64,000 bases of DNA from Scolanthus callimorphus. Its lineage: Eukaryota > Cnidaria > Anthozoa > Actiniaria > Edwardsiidae. The position numbers and the translations under genes are program-made. Below the pieces are notes generated by a model. The model saw nothing but the letters and a program-made list of their open reading frames with translations. It searched no databases and had not been told where the DNA came from. Where the stretch lies: NCBI GenBank assembly GCA_033964015.1, contig CM066912.1, positions 22,803,073-22,867,072 on the forward strand, in the 5' to 3' direction. Below, piece by piece: positions 1 to 12,200 of this stretch (its first letter is position 1; every line of letters begins with the position of its first letter).

Positions 1-785
1 TCGCGAATATACGCTATTTTTGTTCATCGACACCATTTGAGCGTTGAAAAAGATGTGTTCTAAAAAAAAAACGGGATTTATTAAATTCGATCTCGTCATT
101 TCTTGTTATGATTTTGTATATAAAAAAAATACCTAGCGATCACACAACATTGGCTCTAACATCGGCTCAATTTCAAAAATCCCCAACACGGTTTTTTAGA
201 ACACATCTAAGCCCAGCCATGGTAAAATGTTGTTGACGAGTTTATTTGCCAATCCAATCGTTTTGCCAACAATTAATGTTAATTATGTGTGCGTCGTCCT
301 CTCGAGAAAAAAAAAACTGTAATGTACATAAGCCCCCTATATGAGCGTGTGCTCTTGGGGCAAATGTAATAAAATATCGTTTAAATAAAAAAAAAATACT
401 AAATAAAGTGTTGTTAAAGAACGAAAACATCGTAAATCCGCGTGCGTGAAGCTCTCCAGCGAAACTTGACCCCATGCGTCTAGGCCTTTCCAGATTGTGC
501 TCGGCACTTTTTTAGCGCAATTTGGCTTGGGGAGCACTATTTTCATCAGAGAGCACTTTTTTGGCCAAAGAGCATCTTCTGACAACTTTTTGGTAAACAA
601 GCCAATTTCTAGCTTATTTGAAGCAAATTACTGGATTTCTTTGTTTTATATAGCTATTTCAAGTTCCTTTGACTACAAATAACATCTCAACTAGGCTAAA
701 ACCGGTGATTTCGACAGTTGATTGGGTATCCATTCCTGTGGTACAGTATTGGGTAGCCTGTGGGCTGTGGAACTAGTTAATAACT

Positions 786-1118
786 AATCTAACGCTTTTT
801 AGTATAAACCAACTAATGGTCTATTACAAATCCTGCATTCTGATTGGCTGAGCTACTAATGGTCTATTAGTGATAGACCGTGCCTGGCAAAACCACCACC
901 TTTCTTTGCAAGAAAACTTGATTTTTTCAACATAAAATAATGGCATTCATTGCCAAAACCATAGTTAGTAGACTAACTATGCCAAAACCGACCAACTAGT
1001 TGGTTTATACTAAAACAATTAGACCTCTCGTCCTCATGTGCTATGATATCAATAGACCATTCGGCCTTCGGCCTCATGGTCTATTCATCATAGCACATTC
1101 GGCCTTGAGGTCTAATTG
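786..1118. repeat. Nested inverted-repeat element
   Basis: The sequence agtataaaccaacta near 801 returns inverted near 998-1012. A second hairpin at about 1038-1097 pairs a tgctatgatat arm with its complement. This looks like a small non-autonomous inverted-repeat element. Bases 1-785 hold only short ORFs and A-runs; I see no gene there. Confidence 0.5.
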
Positions 1119-1151
1119 TTAAATATAGAATATCTGTCTGCCCAGATCAAA

Positions 1152-1304
1152 ATGGCGGACGCTTCGTCGAGTGGCGAAGAAATCGAAGATAATCCCATAG
1201 AAACTGCCATAAGTAGAGACGCTTCATTATCAGAACCGGCAAAGACGCCCATTTCCCGAAAGCGAGTTCTGTATATAGGCGTAGGTCTTGTGCTTGGGTC
1301 ATAG
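1152..1304 (+). CDS. Short acidic ORF, possible first exon
   Basis: A 50-codon ORF starts at an ATG in a fair context (caaaATGgcg). It opens MADASSSGEEIEDNPIET, which is Ser/Glu-rich like many animal protein N-termini. No domain is recognisable, and no convincing donor and downstream exon were found before the next repeat. It may be a chance ORF; the evidence is composition only. Confidence 0.15.
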   Translation: MADASSSGEEIEDNPIETAISRDASLSEPAKTPISRKRVLYIGVGLVLGS

Positions 1305-1686
1305 AGTGCTCAATGCTGCCAGGCAGAGCGAATGCATGCATAATATAGGCAGGAACATAATATAGGCAGGACAAGGTTTGTACTTTGACTCCGGCTTTAC
1401 TCACACAAAATGTGTTTCGTACTACGTTGGTATTATAGTCCGCACAATACACCACGGGCGGGAGAAAAAAAAATCGTTTTGCTAGCAGAATTATATATAT
1501 ATTTATAATAGCTCGCAGCTCCAGAGAGTCAAGGTGCTCCCTCTCGCCTATTATCATCCCATTTGAGTCCATCAGCCAATTAGGAACGATATCTACTGTC
1601 CTGGTATTCAATTGGTACGATATCGGGCATATTTGGATCGATTCTGCAAAATATCAGAGCTCGTTTGGTAAGTCTCGCCATGGGTA

Positions 1687-3581
1687 CAGGGTCCTGAAGG
1701 GGGGTCCCAATCCCGTTTCCCGGCCGTTTTTTTGGCAAAATCCCGTTCCCAGTAGGTAAAATCCCGGTCCCGGTAGGATCAAAAGTTAAAATCCCGGCGC
1801 GCGAAAACTGCGATGTTGAAATTGAGAACTCTGCTTTTATGGGCACTATCTCTTGGTACTCTCAATTTATCGAGACCTTAAAAACTTTTAAAACGAATTT
1901 AATATTTCTAAGAGCCGATTATAGCTGACTCGGAGAATGTCAAGACTGGCCTGGCTTCGATAAACACAGTTCTTCGAGCCTCAAAAGAGAAGGTCGATGA
2001 ACATTGCATTTTTTTGTATATAGTCAATAAAGCCTGTAGGTTTTATTCTTCACGCACGCCGCAAATGACAAAATTGTTATTATTGCGGCCCAAATGACGA
2101 ATTTCTATGCTTACCACTGCATGCATTGCTACGCGACCTCGAAATTCACGGTTGCGATGGCGGCGATTCTCAGCAAAGGAATTGTAATAATTCATAATTC
2201 ATAATAAGTTCATAATTCTAGGACAGAAAGCCAAATGATAGCTTACAATTACTTTAGTTGATTTTACAATTAATGTCGACCCGCCGAAGTAGCCGAATCC
2301 AACGTTTTGGTTTTGTTTGACGGCTAAAAATCGCCCATCGCGATTTTTAACCGATTTGTAACGTCGATCTCACCGCTTACGGTATAATTTTCCTTATGCG
2401 CGCAAGCGCGCAGACATTTTTGGCGTATGAAAGAAGGGAACTAGAAAAATCCAAATGGTATAGAAGATACTAGAATAACTACGTAGAAAATGTCTAGTGA
2501 TCCCCCTTTCGGGGCTTCTTTCGAGAGATCCTCCCTTTCGCTCGCCCAAAAATGAAATGATTCCCCCCGATCCGAATCCTCTGCCCGTATGATATCTCGT
2601 CCTCAATTCTGACACAAAAGAGATATCATACGATTCTATTTAAGGTGACTCATGCGAAAGTCAGAGCGCATTTCGCGAAAACATATTTTCGCAGGTATCT
2701 TTTGGCAATATGTAGGCATTATCAGATCTCCATTAGCGTTAATACTTTTAATAATATCTTAGCTTAAATGCCCCCCTTCCTTGAGAGATCAACCCCGCGC
2801 AAAAAAAGTTGCTGGTATTTTTGAACGAAACTCCGTTTAATACATATTAAGACAGTTGGACTAAGTGTTAACGAAGTTTCAGGAAATTCGTTGGAAGCAA
2901 AGTGCGTATTTTAGAAAAATAGGCCAAAAACACGACTAAAACTCTAAAATACGCACTTTGCTTCCAACGAATTTCCCGAAACTTCGTTAACACTTAGTCC
3001 AACTGACTTTAATATGATTAACGGGGTTTCGTTCAAAAATACCAGCAACTTTTTTTTGCGCGGGCTTGATCTCTCAAGGAAGGGTCCATTTAAGCTCAAA
3101 TATTATTAAAAGTATTAACGCTAATGGAGATCTGATAAGGCGTACATATTGCCAAAAGATACCTGCTTATATTCTCCAAGATTGAAGTTCATAGCGAGCA
3201 TATTTTTAATGTTGTAGACGAAAATATATTTTCGCGAAATGCGCTCTGACTTTCGCATGAGTCACCTTAAATAATGGATCCGCCATTTTAAAAATGCCTA
3301 TGAAAATTTATCAAACCGTTGTCCAAAACCTCGCAGATTGCGAGGGATCAGAAGTAAAATTCTATTTCAAGGTTGAAGTCCGTTGAACAGTCTCAAAATG
3401 CGATAAATTAAGCGACTTTTTATTAGGATATACAAGGGGAGATTTGAAAAATCCCGTTCCCGTTGAAGCATCTTGATTCCCATTCCCGGTAGATGAATCC
3501 CGTTCCCGGTAACCCAAATCCCGTTTTCCCGGCCTAAAATAAGGCGAATCCCGGCTCCCGTTTTACCCCTTCAGGACCCTG
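1687..3581. mobile_element. 1.9-kb non-autonomous DNA transposon
   Basis: The ends carry a perfect 16-bp TIR: CAGGGTCCTGAAGGGG at 1687-1702 and its complement at 3566-3581. The flanks are identical 6-bp direct repeats TGGGTA (1681-1686 and 3582-3587), consistent with a TSD. No transposase ORF is visible. Both subterminal regions are rich in 'atcccg/cggga' repeats (about 1725-1800 and 3450-3560). A 6-bp TSD fits few superfamilies (Dada-like elements are one), so classification is open. A separate palindrome fills its middle. Confidence 0.75.
2638..3272. repeat. 635-bp foldback inside the transposon
   Basis: The outer arm atttaaggtgactcatgcg at 2638 is mirrored at about 3254-3272. The inner arms (about 2893-2915 and 2943-2966, core ggaagcaaagtgcgtatttt) leave a spacer of roughly 30 bases. 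The arms are about 300 bp each and nearly identical. No protein is encoded. It is either nested in, or is the core of, the 1687-3581 element. Confidence 0.7.
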
Positions 3582-3778
3582 TGGGTATTACGAACCACGG
3601 CTCAACCAAACTCGCCTGATATTTTGCCAAATCAATCCAAATTTGTCCGATTATAAAACCATTGCTTAAAAATTGCTCGAATTTTTCATTTCCTTATTTT
3701 TGCATGCACACGTTAAGTATGTATTGTTTTGAATCCTTCCCGTCCCGTCGGTACTAGTTTCTCAAGTCACTGCTCCCT

Positions 3779-4744
3779 CTAAGGGGGGCCATTTCCCCAT
3801 ACAACACTTGTATGCGGCTTCCAAATGGTTCCCAAACTCATACTCCGAAGCTTGTAACCACTAGTGAGGACATTATTGTCTTCGGTGTAACCTCGTAAAC
3901 GGTTCGTGAGCTCTTCGGGATGATTTTGCGCTTCGGGTTTGTTTCGAGGAGTGCCTTCACTTGCTTCGGAATACTCTCGTGGCTCGCCATGTTCGCCGTC
4001 ACTGTTACACTCTTGTATTACAATTGCAGGACACGACCAACGTGGTCTTTCGATTGTTTTTCTCGCTTTGCTGTCCTTTTTTACCTCATTTGTTATCAAA
4101 GCTTGATTCGCTTCAGAGTTTCGCCTCTTTGGAAGCAAAGGCTTTGAGTGGCTTTTCCGATCATATTCGGAAGATCCCCGCAATCTACTTCCCTCACGAG
4201 TACTTTCCGAAGAACTACCGAGCTCCTCTCCAACACTTTCGTCTGCTTTCTTAGTCTTCCGAGTTGGCTCTATCTCATTCGTCAAATTGCCTTTCTTGGC
4301 ACTTTTTGATTCAATTCCATTTCGTTCAATGCTTTTCTCTTGGGAATTTTTTGGGTTAAAATCAAACGGAGAAATAAGCTTTTTGTTTTGGACTCCTCGC
4401 GTTTGTAAGGAAGAAGGCCGAACCGCAAGACCAAATGCCTCTGCTAAATCCTGCTCATTTGAATATTCACTTTCGACGAGCAAATCTGCATCTTTTTCCA
4501 GACGCCAGACAAACGAGCCGATCCGATCTGTTGTCTTTCGTCGTTTGTTTTTCTCTTCTGTTTTATGTTCTAGATTCTTCTCCACTATCGATGATGTCCC
4601 AGCAAGCGATTTCGATCTTGGCTTCAGTTTTCTTATATCCATATCAAGCTCTGTGGCCATCGTCTTCTCGTCTTCTTTCGTGGTATTCCAAGAAAGACTT
4701 CGGATCCGAGGTAGCTTTTGCTTGTTTATTTGCTGAGCGTTCAT
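3779..4744 (-). CDS. Unrecognised 321-residue charged protein
   Basis: An uninterrupted 322-codon reading frame on the minus strand starts at ATG 4744 (context gaaaATGaac) and stops at 3779-3781. The protein is hydrophilic and rich in Lys, Arg, Glu and Ser, with no signal peptide or TM segment and no domain I recognise. It has repeated basic-x-Ser motifs (RIRSLSW, RSKSLAG, KRRNSEA, LRSMSLG), which resemble sites for basophilic kinases or 14-3-3 binding; this is inference. The frame stays open upstream of the ATG to a TAA near 4790. It is probably intrinsically disordered, and could be a single-exon gene, a large exon, or a retrocopy. The frame is long for AT-rich DNA, but overlapping plus-strand ORFs are also fairly long, so coding status is not certain. 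Confidence 0.45.
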   Translation of the reverse strand: MNAQQINKQKLPRIRSLSWNTTKEDEKTMATELDMDIRKLKPRSKSLAGTSSIVEKNLEHKTEEKNKRRKTTDRIGSFVWRLEKDADLLVESEYSNEQDLAEAFGLAVRPSSLQTRGVQNKKLISPFDFNPKNSQEKSIERNGIESKSAKKGNLTNEIEPTRKTKKADESVGEELGSSSESTREGSRLRGSSEYDRKSHSKPLLPKRRNSEANQALITNEVKKDSKARKTIERPRWSCPAIVIQECNSDGEHGEPREYSEASEGTPRNKPEAQNHPEELTNRLRGYTEDNNVLTSGYKLRSMSLGTIWKPHTSVVWGNGPP

Positions 4745-5005
4745 TTTCAGTAATTCTCTACCATAGGAACTGTTTGCTCGCCAAACTGGCGATTATACTT
4801 CCCAGCCATGGAAAATACTTCTTCTTTACGTAGGCGCTGACGTGTGAAGAAACTGCTAGGTGGTATTAGGCTCCTGAAGGTTATTCACTATCATCATAAC
4901 ATCATTTTTTTTTTCGTGCGTTCATTTTGTAATTCTCTACAATAGGACCAGTTGAACTGTATGTTCGCCAAAATTGGCGATTATGATTCCCAGCTATGAA
5001 AAATC
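4740..5005. repeat. Duplicated segment upstream of the minus-strand ORF
   Basis: About 70 bases at 4738-4811 recur with substitutions at 4921-5005. Shared pieces include taattctctac, tggcgattat and cccagc. The first copy overlaps the start and 5' flank of the 321-codon ORF, so its promoter or leader region seems to have been duplicated about 180 bp upstream. Confidence 0.55.
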
Positions 5006-7970
5006 CTGATCATTGTCCGTTTCGTTTGTTGTTATTATACCTCCAGTTCACTTTTGCGTGTGTAACTGACTGCGTTTCTAAAAATACATAGCGAGTATAA
5101 ACACGACTTAGCTAATCTAGTGTTGTTTGTGTAACACGCATTATAAAGGATATTTGGATCAACAAAACTCCCGCTGGTAAAATTAAATGGCTTCTAACGG
5201 CAAAATAACCATGTTTCCTTAATTCTCTTGGATATAGGTACCGTAGCAGTGTAACGAATAGAAGAAGAAGGGAAAAATAAACAAAAATAGACACGCACAC
5301 CTTCACACACCTTTTACGCGATTCAGTTTGCCTTTTCATCCTCGCGTGCTTTTAAATACAATTTTTTTCACACCAATTTTACATTTTCCCTTAGAACGGG
5401 ATCTTTTAACGCACTCGAAACTGGTTGAAAGCGTAACCGTGTACAAAAGGAGCCAATAGTACATTGTCGATTGTCTCAGGATATTATTCTATATCACACT
5501 AAATAAATCAAATTATTTTGTGTTGACGGAAGTCGATGCAGATTTGCGAAGAAAGCAAATAAACCTGCAAATGAAATCGTGAGAGGATTACCGCTAGACA
5601 GTGATCTACTACTGGCCTTCTTTTCTGTGTAAATACAGGTGAACATAGATCCTGTAGAGTGATGGTTCCAAAACCGAAGTACGGATTTGAATTCAACTAT
5701 CGTCCGAGCTCGCTCGGTGGCCGATGCCTCTTATATTCACATTGCCAGACATAAAGAAGACACGGTCAGCTCAGCACCGTTACGATTTGGGTGCGACTCT
5801 CGGCCGGGGACAGAAATAATTTTCTTCCTGTTCCGCCCGTGGTCGAAACGTGTTGATAGAGCAGGTTTCGTATCACTGTGAAAAGTTACATATGAAGATT
5901 TGTCGCCAAAAGTTGTCGACTTGCCTCTTCCCACATTAGAAAACATCCTTACCAACATTTGGAAGGCCTATATTTTTCCTCATATTAGTATAGGTAATCA
6001 TACGACTTCGAGTTCAATTTGGGATTAATTGCACGAGTGAGTTTTTCAAAAAGTATCAAAATTGAGTTTGAGCTTTTTGAAAAACTCACGAGTGCAATTG
6101 TGCGACTACGTGAACCGGGCCATCCCGTAAAAAGTTTGTCATTTAGAGATTCAAACCATTTTAAGCAAATTTAATACCTGCAATACATCTGACGATGAGT
6201 AATTAAGTGTTTTGAAGTGATTTCTGCCCATAATTTCCACAATTTTTACGAGAAAAGCGATATTTTTCGGTGTCTCAGATCTCAAGAAAGTCGAGATCCT
6301 TTGTTCTATACTCGCTTTCTGATTGGCTAACTTCTTACAAAATATGATTACGTATTAATAATATAGATGTATACATTTTTAGAGAAAGACAGTAGGTTTG
6401 TAGCGGCCACTAATGACTAATGCACCGAACGCGTGCCAAACAAGCGAGCAAAGTTTACAAAACCTAACTTGACTTGACACAATAATTTCATTTTATACAA
6501 GAAGCGCAGGTAGAATTCTGTTTTGACAATCATCAACTTTTATTTCAGATTCCAAGGTAAAATAACACAGGAGAGCCGGTATTAATTGGTTGGTTTCTTC
6601 CAGTTTGAATTGCTTTGAATAACACTTACAAAAATAGTTGTGCATTTTTGGTCAACTGAAACGAGCAAATGTTGTCCAGAAAGGTGAACAGCTAAACAAC
6701 CAAGATTTACAGGAATTTGACCCGGAAATCTGTCCTTTAATCTCATGCTTTCGTGTACACTTCAGTTCATTCGACATGGCTGGCTTTTCTCGCTAGATTT
6801 ACAGTCAACGAAGATTTCCATTCATTTCCTTCCATAATAAAGAATGCAAACTGAAACAAGTCTTCCTCAAGTCCATAAGGAATTCACATTTTGCTTTCCA
6901 CAAGTTTCCGAAGATGAATCATTTATGAAAAGAAACCGATTCTCCCTTCATCCAGAAGTCATTTCCAGAGCCATCGAGCTCCAACTTTTCGGGGGGTGCA
7001 GGCTAAAAGTAGATATTTAAATGAAACTGCATACCTGCAAACCTTGGACGTGAAAACCGGGAGTTAGGGGAGAGTTTGTCATAACCCCTCGTCCCAACAC
7101 CCCCCCCCCCCCCCCCAAAAAAAAAAATTGCTCGCTTAAAATCTTGAGGTTTTAATGCAGAAATTGACTGAGCGAGTTCATTTCCCGGGAGATTTGCGGT
7201 GAAAACCGGAAGACCGGGAGATTTGACTCAAAACCGGGAGCTCCCGCGTAAACCGGGACGCCGGAGAGTTGGCAGGTATGGTTAAACTGTCGTTTTTTTT
7301 TAGCAGCCCACTGTCAAACCCATATTTGGAATCATTTACCTTAATATTAGAAAGTGACAAAAGATCCTCTTTGATAAGAATTTTGACAAAAATAGCGAGG
7401 AACGGTAGAATTTTGAAAGCTGTCGTTTTGCCGACGTTGCAAAACTTCCTTATTAGGAAATCCCCCTTACCTTATTTGGAAGGCCTGTAAGTACTTTTCC
7501 TCATTTCTTAGCGAAAAAAGCAGGAAAATGACCAAAACTTGCAGATACTCGAGAAACATCCTTCTCTTGGTCGCCATTTTGTTTTTACCCCCCGCCGAGG
7601 GACCTGAGTCACGTTTTGAAAACCACAGGCAACCCGCGCGGATTTGCCATAAAAACGACAGCACTCGCTAGAAAGCCCACAGCTTGCCCACGCCGTGACT
7701 CGACCCAGTCCTACCAAGTGCAGATTAATTCATTGATATGATTGATCTTTTCCTTGATACTGTCTTTTATTTATGCATTTGCTTCTTCAAAACTTTGTTG
7801 CGGAAGTTTTAAACTCTATAGTTCTCTCCAGGCGCGCTCACGTATGCTTTGCGGTTGCTTTGCGTGCCGATTGCGTGCCTTCACTTCCCTTCACTGTGCC
7901 TACTTATACTTTTCCCGGAAATCTGGTCCTACTCGGTTGGGAACTGGGCCCCAGTAGGAACATAAACATA
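5006..7970. other. Intergenic, no gene seen
   Basis: Only short unsupported ORFs occur. Visible structure: a hairpin at about 6027-6108 (arms around gcacgagtgagtttttcaaa), a C-run followed by an A-run near 7100-7130, and a repeat rich in 'accggga' at about 7040-7280. The 5' end and promoter of gene A should lie near 7700-7970, but I see no clear TATA box. Confidence 0.5.
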
Positions 7971-8058
7971 ATGGCGGTGGTGATGCGGAGGACAAAGTTA
8001 TTAGTCTCGTGTTTTCTGTTGTTTTACGAGTCACTACTCTTAATAGGAATCTCAGCAG
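7971..8058 (+). CDS. Gene A exon 1: signal peptide
   Basis: ATG at 7971 (context cataATGgcg). The coded peptide has basic residues MRRTK followed by the hydrophobic stretch LLVSCFLLFYESLLLIGISA, typical of a secretory signal. It ends gcag|gtaggt in phase 1. Confidence 0.65.
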
Positions 8059-9242
8059 GTAGGTAGCTTCTCCTACAATGTCTCTGCTTTAGTCTTGGCT
8101 ATTATTAAGTCTGTAATTTAAGATTTCTGACGCAAGTACGCGTTCTACAAACTTCGGGTCATACACTAATCCCCCTCAAGCTGGGAACGTTTCGAATCAA
8201 TTATCAAGCTAACATAGTTATTATTTGCCATTTTACAAGTCTTTTCAAAAGGCTTTCTACTTATATTCTCACCAAATATTGTTAATGGAAGCATGAAGCA
8301 TTGATCTTTCGAGGAATCAAAAACCGACGCTTCAGCTTCCGCGAAAAGGACGATTGAATATTTATTATCAGACTCCCATCTCCTAATTGAGTGCCCAAAA
8401 GCAAACAGCCAGATAAGTCTAGAGTGAGGCTTTGATGTCTTTTTTATCCTTCCGAGTTTGTATAGAGTTTGTATAGCTCGTCGAAATCAATAATCAGATT
8501 ACTTCAGCCCCTAAATAGATAATTTATTGCAACCTTGAGTATTTTGTTTATACACACTATGAGGTCAATTTCAATTCTAAAAGATCATAAGCTTACATGA
8601 AGTAATAAATTATTGAGATCTGTAGCTTTGCTTGTTGTATAATTATAATAACAAAGCTCTCACTAACTCTCATCCCAAGCTATCTCTAATCACTTACACA
8701 TGATATAACATATTTCTTGAATGTCATGGATGAAGATCATCTATCAAGAGGACTCTGAGGGTTTGTGTCTGAGTCACTCTTCCTACCCTTCAGGCAAAAA
8801 TACACTGTATATAATAATTGTCACATTGCTTGAAGTCTGGCAGTCAGCTTTTTAAGTAATCTAAATTCAAATCAAGGAAACAATAAACCTGAAGCAAGGG
8901 AGTGCAAATAATAAAACAGAAAACAAACAAAGAGATATATAAATGAATAATGAAATGAGCTAGCAAAAAGCAAAATGTTTGAGATTCGAGCACTGCTTGG
9001 CCAAAAATATTGTTACTAAAAAGTTTGATACTTTATTTTGGTTTGATTTTGAAGGTTCCCATGACAGAAATCAGTAAGGGAGCATTCATAATTTATCTAG
9101 AGGGGGGCCTATGATGATTTCCCTATTTTTTTTCTTTTCATTTTTTGAAGCCCCCCCCCCCCCTGATGATCTCAGGGATTTTTTCCTGACTCCCCCTTCA
9201 AGAGATGTCAAATGATCAAAGAAAATATCATACCCCCCCCCC

Positions 9243-9273
<31 letters not shown>

Positions 9274-12200
9274 ACCCCACCCCAGCACATATACATGTCA
9301 AACCCACAAAGATTATGCTACAAAGATTACAAATGGGAAGAGCAGCTTTTTACTGAAGGGCAGAACTCCCTTTATGTTGTTTTCTGGAAGCTGAAAAAAG
9401 AGGTGATGATGATGATGACAATGGAGACAAACATTGTCTTGGGTGAAACATGGAGTGAGGAGAGCGAGAGTAAAAGTGAGTTTGAGCCACTGGCAAAGGA
9501 ATCTTGCAGCACAAGGAGTGGACGCCATGCTTCTTGTTCGTACTTTAGTTCTCAGTATCAACATTTTGTCAAAATAAAATAAAAAAAAATCAGGAATAGA
9601 CCAAATCGGCTAACAGTGTCTACATCTTGTTGCCACCCAATTTAGACCATGTGATGATTTCTTTGGGTCATTACAATTATCAAATTTTTCTCACTCGACC
9701 GAGTGCACGAGTGTATGTGCAGAACTTACAAGAGTATCCACCCAAAGGAGTCTGCACCACATGATCTGAATTGGGTGGCAACAAGATGTAAACGGCGTTA
9801 GCCGATTTGGTCTATTACAAGAGTGCACAAGCAGATATTTTCATATACTTTTTTCTGGAGAAAATGGTTGCCCCCCCCTATGCTTGGTTTTATTTTTGTT
9901 GGAAATTTTCCATAGCCCCCCCCCCCCCCCCTAAATGATATTAGGGAAAAAGAGAGGCCCCCCCTCAAAATCATCATAGCCCCCCCTCTAGATAAATCAT
10001 GAATGCTCCCTAACGTATGTAGTACTGCCTAGAAAATTATCATGGAGACCCGAGAAACTAACTTTCAAAGTTTTCTAAAATAATACGGGGATATAATGTA
10101 GGATTGACATTGGCCAATGTTTTTCCTGCTAAATGCAACATTTCTGTGAGCTTTGAATTTTATTAGTTTCTGGTTCCAATGAGAATTGTTTTGGCTGGTT
10201 GATCACAGCATAATCACCAATGGAATTAAAACACAGTGATACAGATTCAGAATATTATTTTTATTAAATTTAGCAACTGATCAAATTGTATGACAGAAGC
10301 AAAAACAGTAGGAAAAACATGTAGAGTGGAATAATTTACAACTGCAGGAATTGTTTGGTCAGTGGGAAACAAGAGGTGCATTAGCAACCAAAATCAAGCT
10401 GTTTTTCATTTTATCTTGAACTACAGGTGATGCAATACCATCTGTCCCAAAACCAAGATGCATTGTATATGGCATGCCACCCTATATGTTTATGACCTTC
10501 AAAAGTTCGCATCCTACAGAAGCTGGTTCACCATCCATCACTTATGAAGGGCTGTACTGCCATGCGAGTAGGAAAACATCTTGGTGTCGTAAACCACCAT
10601 TTGCATACAAGAATGTGTGCACTATTAAAGAGTCAGGTACTTCAAATATTATGCTGCAATACTATTTTTCCGAACCTTTTCCATTTTTTCAAGTTTCATC
10701 CAAAAAATTTACCAAAACTTTAGTGATCATTTTCTGCTCTACTATAGAAATTTATCCTGTTAAAATAAATTGCTTTAATAATATCGTTAATATAGTTATC
10801 AGGAATTGGAAGAAATGGAATCCATATCTAGCAAAAAATTGGCATCTGGAATCTGTACTTGAAAACTGGATGAGATATTAATTATCAAAACTTGATACTC
10901 AGCCTATTTTTTTTTTTTTTTTTTACAAAGAAGTGAGAAAAACACCAAAACAAGGCAGCAGATGCAGCGCATCAGTGTCCTACCAACATAGTACATTTGA
11001 TTGCAAAATGATCAAGAATTAATGTATTTAGCTTAAATTATTTCTTTGTCAGTATTCAAGCAATTTTCACCAACTTTAATCATCTAGTTTAACACTGCTT
11101 CCTGATAACTATAAGATAAAAATGTTGATTGCCAAAGGACACAGATGGGTGTCGGAAAAACGAAGATGGGACAATCGAAGACCTAAGAGGCCTCTTCGCT
11201 TTTCCAAAAGAAAAAACGAATACCCCCATGAAATGTGACATGTACTCGTGTACCTGTCATCTACTCTTCGTGATTTCCTGTAATTTTAGCAAGCAATGCA
11301 TGAGGTAACTTGGGATCTTCATTTTTCCAAACGGAAAAACGAAGACCCCCATGTAATATTACTGTACTCACGCTCATGTCATTGGATTGTTTGTATTACA
11401 ACACCATTTTGCTTGCTTTTCTATCATGCAATTCGAATAATTTGCTGGTCCGTTGGCTCTTTTTTTCGATCGCTGTGATTTACTGTGGCCCGCAATCAAA
11501 TGGGCAGTGGTTTTATTTCCACCTTCGAAAAGAGGAAGGAAAATAACAACAACAAGAACATCCTCATAGTGTTTTTGCCGTCAGTAACTATTCTTGTGAT
11601 TTAGGAAACTCTTGGTGCACATTGTTGGAGAAAAATTATTTTGGGATCTTCGTTTTTCCATTTGTTCCAATGTTCTAAATAGAAATTAAATTGAATACAT
11701 TATTTTTTCTGTGATATGTACACTGTGCACGTATCATTACATTACAATGATCCAAGTGAATTTTTTTATATTTTTATATTTTCAGATGCAATAAATGGTG
11801 TAATGTGCAACATGACTGGTATTCTTAGAGATCTCTACCCAACATTGTTTGATCCTACCAGTAGTCAGTCAGACAAGGTGTTTGGTTACAGCTTTGGCCT
11901 TCTTGTCAGTGCAACAAGACAGAACTTGACAACTTATGGTAGCAGATCTCCCTGCAATGCTGTAAGAAATAGTGAGTGTCCAAGTGATTGCAAAATTGTT
12001 CTGAATACATGCAGTAATAGCACCAAATGAAGACAATACAGCCGATTGCGTTTGACTGTTTTACCCTAACAGTTCGCAAGTTACGTTTGAACATTTGAAA
12101 GTTGCGTTGTGAGACAAAAAGTCGAACATTTCCAAGGGCAACCGCCGTGTGCATTTTTCATTGACCGATCAGAGAGGACAGAACTCTTTGGTTCGCCATC

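Noticed and set aside
3920..4833. Plus-strand ORFs opposite the 321-codon minus-strand frame
   Set aside because: Shorter, overlapping and with less protein-like composition; most likely shadows.
9205..9582. 125-codon frame across a C run and (ca)n tract
   Set aside because: Its N-terminal third is translated poly-C and microsatellite sequence within a MITE; no conserved feature.
11939..12030. Extension of gene A exon 3 to the stop at 12030
   Set aside because: It would end the receptor before any FN3 or TM domain; a phase-1 donor at 11938 joins correctly to exon 4.
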